Assembly (NCBI GenBank): GCA_009784345.1
Contig: WRBW01000001.1
Span: 1 to 32,970, forward strand
Direction of reading: 5' to 3'
Origin: Coriobacteriia bacterium
GTDB taxonomy: Bacteria > Actinomycetota > Coriobacteriia > WRKU01 > WQUG01
Length of the DNA: 32,970 bases
In this document: positions 7,163 through 14,933 of the stretch, piece by piece
Position numbering within the stretch: the stretch's first letter is position 1
Layout of the letters: every line of letters starts with the position of its first letter
The notes under the pieces: generated by a model
What the model was told of the DNA's origin: nothing
Databases searched by the model: none
Seen by the model: only the letters and a program-made list of their open reading frames with translations
Made by a program: the position numbers and the translations under genes

Positions 7163-9837
7163 GCCTGTTGTCCTTCATCTGATTTCTTCGTAAGTTTTTC
7201 GATTTCTTCAGAGCTGACGTCCCAAGCTGCATGTACGTGGTCGGTGACCGTGTCGTTATATTCAGGCTCTGGCTCTTTGGGCTCCATGTCTGCAACGGGT
7301 ACGCCCAGACGTGCCTTCAGTTCTGCGGTCTTGGGGTCGTCGTCTTCTTTCATGACCAGCTTGCGCGGCTCATCTTCTGTGCCCATCTGCGCCTTCAGGG
7401 CATCGAGCTTCCTCTTTTTGCGCGCCTGAATCTTGCCTGAAATGACCATCGTGATGATGGTGGCTGACACCGCTGCGATAAAGAGCCAGCGCGTGGCATT
7501 TCCGTCATCTGCCGTGTTGGGGCCAGTCGCGGGTGTGCGCGTCGCAGACTCGCTGTCATCATAGCCATTGCCTGCGCCAGGGTCAGTGCTTTGCACATCG
7601 CCCGTGCCACCGCTGTTTCCGCTGCTGCTGCCAGTACCACCGCCGCTACCGCCACCAGGGGTCTGATCAGGCAGAGGGTTATTCGATGCCGTCAGTGCGG
7701 TAAAGGTACCTGCTCCATCTGTGTAATACAGCGTGCCCGCACTGTCTGCAAAGACAGAACTTAAGGTAAAAGAGCCACCCGGGCGGAATATGGCCTGGGC
7801 GACCATGGGCACAGCAGCTGTTTCTGAATCGACAATGCGCACGACATCATCGCGTGCATCATTGAGCGCAACGAACAGTGAGACCTGGTAGCCATTGGCA
7901 GCCGTTGCACCCGCCGTTGAAAGCAGGGGCGATGACTGGCTAAAGCCGGGCAACTGCACCGAACGTAGCCGCTGTAGGGTCGTGGCATTAAAAACGTCAA
8001 CAAAGCCCTTTGACAGCAGCTCGCCACTGACGACGTACAGGCGGTCACGATACAAAACGGGCGTCGAGGTCGAGCCAGCGCCACTTAAGGCTGCGGTAGT
8101 GGCAGTGCCCACGAAGCTGCCGTCAGCAGCAACGGTGATGCGCGCGACCTGGCCGCCTCTTGTTGCAACATAGGCGATGCCTCCGCCCGCGTCCCCACTT
8201 GCAGGCGCAAACAGCACAGGTGACCTAACACCAGCTGCCACGCCGCCAGGCAACTGCAAGGTATCGATGACGCCAGCTGCAGCTTCAGCTGTGCGTACAC
8301 CCGCATCAGCAGCTCCTGCCGTTCCTGCCAGGTGCGATACGACGATGCCATCGTCACCAGCAAACAATAGGGCAGGGCCCTGCGTCGTATCAATGTGAGC
8401 AGCACCCGACCAGTAGAATCCCCGTTGCGTCGACGTAGACGTGGAGGAGTAGGTCCATACCCGCTGCCCGGTCGCTGCATCTAGACAAAAGAAGCTGCCC
8501 TCGCTTTGGCGCATGAAGAGGTCAAAACCAGCAGCCCCATAGACATGGCCGTCGCGATAGGACAGCGCACCTAAACTAAGCCAATTGCTGTCAAAGGCCT
8601 CTGATGTCCACAGAGCTGCAAGGGTGTCTGCATTAAAAGCTTGCACCTGTCCGGCACCCAGAGGCACAAATATCATGCCAGCACCATCTGCCCCACTGCC
8701 ACCTGCGGCCAAAAAGCCAGCAGGACCTACCGGCGCTGCAAGCGCGGCTGTCGCTACCAGCTGGTTGACTTGAGTTGCCGTATTGAACTTATAAAGAGTG
8801 CTACCACCCGCTACATAAATATAGTTACCCACTTTGACGGGCGACAAGGCTGATGCGCCATCTGACACCCGATGTGACCAGCGGACCTGTGCTGATTGCT
8901 CGATACCAGGCGTCGTAGCACCCGTCGTACCAGAGTTATGTCCATCCCCGTGCGAAGAACCAATCTCTGGGTTAATCGCAGGTGGAAGCTGCACGGGAGG
9001 CTCATCACTGACGGTCACCACCGCAAAGGGTCGCGTAATATCTATCGAACCCAGCGCCCCAATACGAGTAGCACTCAAGACGTATACGCCCGGCTCTGTA
9101 AAGGTAATTGATGCTTGACCTTGGGCATCAGTCAAAATGCCGGTAGGCGTCACGGCACCATGAGGCGCAGCACTCGCGACGTCTTTCAGGATTTCTGCTC
9201 CTGCCATTCTGGTGAAGGGTACATCGCCAAAATCATCAAAGCCGTCGAGCCCGTTAAGCGTCAGCTCAAGTGGCTGCCCAGGCGCCACACTATAGCTGGT
9301 GCTGTCAAAGAAGCTCATCCAGGGGGAGTGAACTCCCCACTGACCGCCCCACATGGCCAAAAAGTCGATAGCGTCACCTTGCTGAACAGGATACTCATTC
9401 GAGGCATAGCCCCAGCCACTGACAGGATCAGTGGGCTGCGACTGGTTAGCCGTCCACATCCACCAGACGTTTGGCTCGCCTGCTACAGAGCCATGAGAAC
9501 CATCGATGGTCAAAAGAATGCCAAAGGCACCAATTCTATCTGCGGCAGCCCCTGGTCCGTAAAGGTCTTCAAAGGCTTGCGCCAATACATGTAAAGGGGT
9601 GATAAATCCCGGGTCAGACATCCCTGTCACACCGTAGCTCGCCAGCGGCCGGTACTCTACAGTGACCTCCCGCTGTAGCATCAGGGTGTTTTCAAGATTT
9701 TCGACCCGCAGGGTTGTGGTAAGGGGGCTAGCCCAGGCTGCAGGAACCGCAGCTATCAAAAACAGGGCAAGCGCTAGCGACAACACAGTCGCAGCTCGCG
9801 CAAGTTTTGGACGGACTAGATTCAGCTCTAAACGCAT
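7138..9837 (-). CDS. Secreted, membrane-anchored protein: N-terminal DUF4430-like domain, PQQ-like beta-propeller, C-terminal TM and charged cytoplasmic tail
   Basis: Signal peptide. DUF4430-like stretch AFGILLTIDGSHGSVAGEPNVWWMWTANQ...YPVQQGDAIDFLAMW. PQQ-like repeats (LYKFNTATQ, VQAFNADTLAALW, FFCLDAATGQRVWTYSS). TM WLFIAAVSATIITMVISG. SD GAGAGGAAA. Confidence 0.8.
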   Translation of the reverse strand: MRLELNLVRPKLARAATVLSLALALFLIAAVPAAWASPLTTTLRVENLENTLMLQREVTVEYRPLASYGVTGMSDPGFITPLHVLAQAFEDLYGPGAAADRIGAFGILLTIDGSHGSVAGEPNVWWMWTANQSQPTDPVSGWGYASNEYPVQQGDAIDFLAMWGGQWGVHSPWMSFFDSTSYSVAPGQPLELTLNGLDGFDDFGDVPFTRMAGAEILKDVASAAPHGAVTPTGILTDAQGQASITFTEPGVYVLSATRIGALGSIDITRPFAVVTVSDEPPVQLPPAINPEIGSSHGDGHNSGTTGATTPGIEQSAQVRWSHRVSDGASALSPVKVGNYIYVAGGSTLYKFNTATQVNQLVATAALAAPVGPAGFLAAGGSGADGAGMIFVPLGAGQVQAFNADTLAALWTSEAFDSNWLSLGALSYRDGHVYGAAGFDLFMRQSEGSFFCLDAATGQRVWTYSSTSTSTQRGFYWSGAAHIDTTQGPALLFAGDDGIVVSHLAGTAGAADAGVRTAEAAAGVIDTLQLPGGVAAGVRSPVLFAPASGDAGGGIAYVATRGGQVARITVAADGSFVGTATTAALSGAGSTSTPVLYRDRLYVVSGELLSKGFVDVFNATTLQRLRSVQLPGFSQSSPLLSTAGATAANGYQVSLFVALNDARDDVVRIVDSETAAVPMVAQAIFRPGGSFTLSSVFADSAGTLYYTDGAGTFTALTASNNPLPDQTPGGGSGGGTGSSSGNSGGTGDVQSTDPGAGNGYDDSESATRTPATGPNTADDGNATRWLFIAAVSATIITMVISGKIQARKKRKLDALKAQMGTEDEPRKLVMKEDDDPKTAELKARLGVPVADMEPKEPEPEYNDTVTDHVHAAWDVSSEEIEKLTKKSDEGQQAWGKKKSY

Positions 9838-9863
9838 TAGGTTTCCTCTCTCGCTTTGCGACG

Positions 9864-9905
9864 AAAAAAGGGAGCTCGGTTTGTCCAGAAATAATGAGAC
9901 GCTCC
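9864..9905 (-). terminator. Possible weak intrinsic terminator/attenuator between the cobalamin riboswitch and first operon gene
   Basis: On the minus strand GGAGC-(25 nt)-GCTCC followed by CTTTTTT. Short stem and long loop, so tentative. Confidence 0.35.
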
Positions 9906-9934
9906 GATCTTTCCCGCCGAAAGACAGACACTAG

Positions 9935-10125
9935 GGCTACGCTGGCAGGTCTTCCGGCTTAGGGGTCAGATGAGGTTCCAGCACCTTCCCGGCGAGCATG
10001 TGGCTGCCAGTGGTCGAGTCAATGGTGACTGCTCGAACCTCGTTCCCAAATACGGCAACGGGGGTTGCGCTGGACTTACACCAGCTTCCCTCTTAATCTG
10101 CGACGCGCATCAACACGTCCAGAAC
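9935..10125 (-). promoter_or_regulatory. Cobalamin riboswitch (approximate bounds)
   Basis: Minus strand shows GGGAAGCTGGTGTAAGTCCAGCGCAACCCCCGTTGCCGT (conserved 5' core) and AAGCCGGAAGACCTGCC, matching the B12-box consensus AGYCMGRAGACCTGCC. Confidence 0.93.
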
Positions 10126-10249
10126 CAACGGAGTACACTTCAGTGTAACAAAAATGAACAAACGATAGCGGCGGAGTGTGTCCATCGTCCCAAATGAGCA
10201 GAAGATGCACACATAATTCGCGGCTAGCGGTGCTGGCCACGTCCCCAAC

Positions 10250-10280
10250 AACAGGAAGAAGCGCCCTTTCGAGCGCTTCT
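10250..10280 (-). terminator. Strong 3'-UTR hairpin downstream of the seven-heme cytochrome gene
   Basis: GGAAGAAGCGC-tcgaaag-GGCGCTTCTTCC inverted repeat; no strong U-tract. Confidence 0.5.
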
Positions 10281-10365
10281 TCCCAATCTATATTTGTAGG
10301 CAAATCCCTACATCCATAAGGCAAGGTGTCTTCAATTCCTTGCCTAAATGACTAGACTTATAACG

Positions 10366-12174
10366 CTAGCGATACAAGAACAGACGAGATGAACCTGTGA
10401 CTAGGCCGCCGTTCCATATCGGGGCTATTACTGTTCCGCCAGTATTTGTTCTACCTGGCCACTGGTGATAAAGAGCGTCAGCAGCAACTGAGCCGCGAGC
10501 ACTCATCGAGGCGCTATCGATAGCAACGTGACACTTCAAACATGAGCCATCAGTAAGACCAGAGTTTCTGTTGAGCGTTGTTCCGATTCCCGCCCAAGCG
10601 TATCCTGCACTCTGATCGTAAGGTCTGTTGGTATCAAGCCCGTAACGGCCAGAGCCAATACCTGTCAGCACGGTCCAACTCTGATCGGCAAACCCGGCAT
10701 TTACGCTCGTGCGACCCTGGAATGAGCCCACAATCGGAGTTGCTCCGTTACCACTTGCATTGATGGAGCGAGCGATACTACCGCCGTACATCCACAGATT
10801 ACCAGCTGCTGGTGTTGTTTCATGCTGCACACCAGCTGAATCCCACTCGTATACGCGGATATTACGGTTACCGTGTGGCCATGCGGTACTGTTCGTTGCT
10901 ACACCAACCATGTCGTGGCATTGGTCACAACCATAGGCGCGACGGGTATCATCACGACGTCCCGCATTCGTTGATGCAGTTGGGAATCCGGCAGGGTTAC
11001 CCGCATGACATGGTCCGCAAGCCTGGTTATTCCCACCTCTTCCATTGCGCAAACTGGGCAGCACGTGACCCGTGACTTCTACTGTGCCATTTGGGCTCAT
11101 ACTGAGGCCCGTTCTAACCTGATTATCCTTGGTGAATCCCATACCCCAGTTCAAGTTGAACATGGCAGACGTGCGGTGACATCCGATTTCACCACAGGTA
11201 TAGGCAGTTGCCAGCGAGCGTGCTGCAGCATAGGTGATGTCATTTGTGCCTGGTGCTGCTGATCCAACGGGACCCAAAGCTCTCGTTCCGTCAGCCCACC
11301 ATGTTGAGCCGTTTGAAGCTGCTGCCACGGGAGCGCGATTAAACACAGGTGCACCATTAAAGGTAAAGCTTGCAGGGATATCTAATACACCACCGCGCAG
11401 AACCTTTCCGGCATTAATCTCTGCAACGATTTGTGCATCACGGCTTCTGCCATTTTCGAAGGTATTAGTGCTTGCTCCTGAAGTGGTTGGTGTCGATGTA
11501 TCAACATTGAAGGTACCGCGAACGGCACCGCGCGTTGCACCCAGCATAAAGACATTCATCACGTTGAAGCGTGAGCTTGTCAGACCGTGGATACCCGCAT
11601 TGTGACACATGGTACAACCTCGAGCGGCTGAACCGTGGGGTCCACCTCCGGTATAGTAACCAGCAGGACCGCCCCATTCGACGAGCAGGCGTGATGCCTG
11701 GCCGCCAGAGCTGACGTGGCATTCTGAACAGGTTGTTCCCCCTGCAGTCAGGAAGAATTGATTCCTAGCATTAGCGAGACTTACGGAATCACCGGTACTT
11801 TGTGCACCAGTTCCTTCACCGGCGCTTGTAGTGATTGTTGTAAACACTGGTGTCTGCCCACTCCATGCAGTTACTATGTTGCGTTCTGTATTTGAATTGA
11901 CGCCGCTTGCGCGGTGAGCACTGTGACAGACAGCACATTTGGTAGTTGTTGTGATGTATCCACCGTGTGCGGTATTTTGCAAAGCAGTAGAAACACCATT
12001 GCGTGTCATTTCAACACGTGCCTCTGGGAAAGTAATGTATCCCTGAAGTATTCCGGCATCTACCTCTGCCTGAGTACGGATGGGCGACCATCCTCTAAAA
12101 GTTGCTTGAGCGACTGAGCCAAAAGCCAGGACGAAGGCAGCCACCAAAACAACAATCATTATTGTTCTCTTCAT
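10366..12174 (-). CDS. Secreted seven-heme c-type cytochrome (paralog A); alternative upstream in-frame start at 12237
   Basis: Signal peptide MKRTIMIVVLVAAFVLAFGSVAQA. Heme motifs CAVCH, CSECH, CTMCH, CGEIGCH (CX4CH), CGPCH, CDQCH, CLKCH. SD AAAGGAG. Confidence 0.93.
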   Translation of the reverse strand: MKRTIMIVVLVAAFVLAFGSVAQATFRGWSPIRTQAEVDAGILQGYITFPEARVEMTRNGVSTALQNTAHGGYITTTTKCAVCHSAHRASGVNSNTERNIVTAWSGQTPVFTTITTSAGEGTGAQSTGDSVSLANARNQFFLTAGGTTCSECHVSSGGQASRLLVEWGGPAGYYTGGGPHGSAARGCTMCHNAGIHGLTSSRFNVMNVFMLGATRGAVRGTFNVDTSTPTTSGASTNTFENGRSRDAQIVAEINAGKVLRGGVLDIPASFTFNGAPVFNRAPVAAASNGSTWWADGTRALGPVGSAAPGTNDITYAAARSLATAYTCGEIGCHRTSAMFNLNWGMGFTKDNQVRTGLSMSPNGTVEVTGHVLPSLRNGRGGNNQACGPCHAGNPAGFPTASTNAGRRDDTRRAYGCDQCHDMVGVATNSTAWPHGNRNIRVYEWDSAGVQHETTPAAGNLWMYGGSIARSINASGNGATPIVGSFQGRTSVNAGFADQSWTVLTGIGSGRYGLDTNRPYDQSAGYAWAGIGTTLNRNSGLTDGSCLKCHVAIDSASMSARGSVAADALYHQWPGRTNTGGTVIAPIWNGGLVTGSSRLFLYR

Positions 12175-12631
12175 GTTTAGTTCTCCTTTAGATTTACTTA
12201 CAAAAGATTTACTTACGCATAGATTGTTTTCTCTCATTTGTATCACCTCCCCCCTCGAGAAGAATTCTTGACTCCTCATCCCCCCGGACCGAGTCAAGTT
12301 GGCAAAGTTCCAGACGCGTCTTCATGCATGTCTGGTTGTACTTAGTTATCGCATAGGCAATTCACATTGCTTGCACATTTAAGACTGTCGCAAGCATAAC
12401 ATGTAACAAATCGCGACATGCGAATTAATTGGTGTACTTAATTCAGTTATATTTTGATGGTTTTGTGGAGAACAGAATTATTAATGGGCACGAACTGCGC
12501 CTATTCAAATTTTCATCACTTTATTCAAATCTTGTGAAATGACTCAAAAGCACAGGAATCGCTCATACTTGTACCGAATTATCACCGTGAACGGTCGCGA
12601 CAATTCTGGGCCCGTGTCCCCATGCACAGAG

Positions 12632-12670
12632 TGAGGGCGTCCACCCCCGTAACTGGTATGGACGCCCTCC
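12632..12670 (-). terminator. Hairpin in 3' region of cytochrome paralog B
   Basis: GAGGGCGTCCA ... TGGACGCCCTC, 11-bp perfect stem; no obvious U-tract. Confidence 0.5.
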
Positions 12671-12772
12671 CCCTCAATCTATATTCGTAAGCAAATCGGC
12701 AAAGGAGTAGCTAATTTGCGTTACGCCATGTAATGCGCATTAGGTGCGCGGTCGTGCATTCGTAGCGCCGTG

Positions 12773-14548
12773 CTAGCGATACAGGAACAGACGCGATGAG
12801 CCAGTAAAGAGAACACCGTCCCATGAAGGATCGGCTGCTCCGCCGCTTCGTGTCCACGCGTGACGCAGGGCATCTGCACCAACGTGATCGCCCGCCGTGC
12901 GCGAAGCTGTGTCAAGCGCTACATGACACTTCAGACATGATCCGTCAGTGAGGCCGGTGCCTGCACCAAGCATTCCGTAACGCCCCGAACCGACGCCGGT
13001 TAAAACAGTCCAGCTTTGATCAGCAAAGGAGAGGTTTTCACTGGTCGCACCACGGAAACTGTTGCCACCACCAACATCCGTGAATGCCTGACCGTTAAGT
13101 GGACCACCGTTGACGTTACCCTGTTGATTGCTATTGTTGACCGTCCCAATAGCTGTTGAGCGCGCAATACTGCCGCCATACATCCAGAGGTTACCAGCTT
13201 CAGCGGTGATTTCGTGCTGAACACCCGCTGCATCCCATTCATAGACCTGAATACGACGGTTGCCATGTGGCCACGCCGTACTGTTGGTTGCTACACCGAC
13301 CATGTCGTGACATTGGTCACAGCCATAGGCACGGCGCGAATCGTCACGACGTCCAGCGACTGATGATGCTGTTGGGAATCCAGCTGGGTTACCTCCATGA
13401 CAAGGACCACATGCCTGATTGTTGCCACCCGCGACGCGGATAGAAGGCAGTACATGGCCAGTTATTTCAACGTCACCAACGCGAACCATACGGTTTTCGG
13501 GTGGTAGGTGATCTGCTGTCGTTCGAATCGAATCTGCGCGATCAAACCCCATACCCCAGTTCAGGTTGAACATGGCACTGGTCGTGTGACATCCAGCCTC
13601 ACCGCAGGTATAGGCGGTTGCGAGCGAGCGTGCTGCTGCAAAGGATGCTCTGGTTGCATTATTTTCGTCAAGCGATGCAGGTACGCCCCCAATGGGACCT
13701 AGTTCGCGGATACCGTCATACCACCATGTTGTGACAGCTGTCGGGGTGCCTGCTGGAGCGCGATTGTTGAAGGTGTCCGAATTCGCGGGCACGTCTAGGA
13801 TGCCGCCACGCAAGACGCGGTTTTCGAGGACCTCGCGGATGATTTGCTCATCGCGGCTTTCGGCGACCGTTGGTGCTGCGCCACGAACCGTACCGCGGGT
13901 GCTACCCAACATAAAGGCATTCATGACGTTAAAGCGCGAGCCTGACAAGCCGTGTATGCCCGCGTTATGACACATAGTGCAGCCACGTGCCGGTGCGCCG
14001 TGGGGACCGCCCCCGGTGTAACCAGTTGTTGGCCCGCCCCATTCAACCAGAAGTCTTGAGGCCTGTGCACCATGACTAACATGGCATCCTTCGCAGGTCG
14101 TGGATCCAGCAGTCAGGAAGAATTGATTGCGTACATTTGCCAGATTGATGTCACCACCGGTCGAAGAGGCCTGATCTCCTTCTGCCGCCGCTGGAACCGT
14201 TCGAGTAACCTCCCAAGCATTCCCGCTGCCACCGGGATTGCTCCAGGCATAGATGTCGCGAGGCTGATTGTTGACGCCGCTGGCACGGTGGGCACTGTGG
14301 CAAACCGCACACTTTGTCGTTGATGTTACATAGCCACCATGTGCTGTACCTGCAAGCGCAGCTGGCACATCGTTGCGAGCCATCTCGACACGAGCTTCTG
14401 GGAAAGTTATAAAGCCCTGCAAAATGCCTGCATCAACTTCTGCCTGCGTGCGTATGGGGGTAAAGCCACGGAAGGTGGCTTGCGCGCTTACCGTAAAGGC
14501 AAGCACAAAGGCGGTCACTAACATAAGAATTAATACTGTTCTCTTCAT
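12773..14548 (-). CDS. Secreted seven-heme c-type cytochrome (paralog B)
   Basis: MKRTVLILMLVTAFVLAFTVSAQATFRG. CAVCH, CEGCH, CTMCH, CGEAGCH (CX4CH), CGPCH, CDQCH, CLKCH. Alignable along its length with paralog A, with identical C-terminus TGSSRLFLYR. Confidence 0.93.
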   Translation of the reverse strand: MKRTVLILMLVTAFVLAFTVSAQATFRGFTPIRTQAEVDAGILQGFITFPEARVEMARNDVPAALAGTAHGGYVTSTTKCAVCHSAHRASGVNNQPRDIYAWSNPGGSGNAWEVTRTVPAAAEGDQASSTGGDINLANVRNQFFLTAGSTTCEGCHVSHGAQASRLLVEWGGPTTGYTGGGPHGAPARGCTMCHNAGIHGLSGSRFNVMNAFMLGSTRGTVRGAAPTVAESRDEQIIREVLENRVLRGGILDVPANSDTFNNRAPAGTPTAVTTWWYDGIRELGPIGGVPASLDENNATRASFAAARSLATAYTCGEAGCHTTSAMFNLNWGMGFDRADSIRTTADHLPPENRMVRVGDVEITGHVLPSIRVAGGNNQACGPCHGGNPAGFPTASSVAGRRDDSRRAYGCDQCHDMVGVATNSTAWPHGNRRIQVYEWDAAGVQHEITAEAGNLWMYGGSIARSTAIGTVNNSNQQGNVNGGPLNGQAFTDVGGGNSFRGATSENLSFADQSWTVLTGVGSGRYGMLGAGTGLTDGSCLKCHVALDTASRTAGDHVGADALRHAWTRSGGAADPSWDGVLFTGSSRLFLYR

Positions 14549-14933
14549 AGTTAGTTCTCCTTGTTGTGTGTTTTCGGCAGCGAACGCCACCGAACTATCC
14601 TCTATTTGTCTGACCTCCCTTCCAGAGATTCGTGCTTATATGACAAAATTTGCTTTTGTAATCGTGCTGCACAGACGGGCGATCGCCCGCGAGAATACCC
14701 CCGTTTGATTGCCGCAGATTGTGACGAAGCAACTGCAGCAGGCTCATTATGACACATATACACAGAATAATGATGATAATTATTATTTATGCAACTAATT
14801 TTGTTGATTAAACTGAAGAGATATACGAATATCGAATGTTGATTCATTGCAGGGTCACAAAATATGGGCTAAATCTGCTGATGTCGCAGGCATCGTGTAT
14901 CATTTTCTGTAGTTGCTATTGAGAGGAAATCGA

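Noticed and set aside
10076-10324. 82-aa minus-strand ORF between cytochrome A and the riboswitch
   Set aside because: Overlaps the 3'-UTR hairpin and the riboswitch 5' region; no SD or domain.
12241-12600. Possible c-di-GMP (GEMM) riboswitch in cytochrome leaders
   Set aside because: Looked for the conserved GGGACGCAAAGCC core on the minus strand of the leaders and did not find it. Structure reported only as an unassigned leader.
12701-12732. Plus-strand AAAGGAG ... ATGTAA minimal start-stop ORF within the 3' region of cytochrome B
   Set aside because: The SD-like sequence is explained by the inverted leader copy; a start-stop of two codons is not supportable as a gene.
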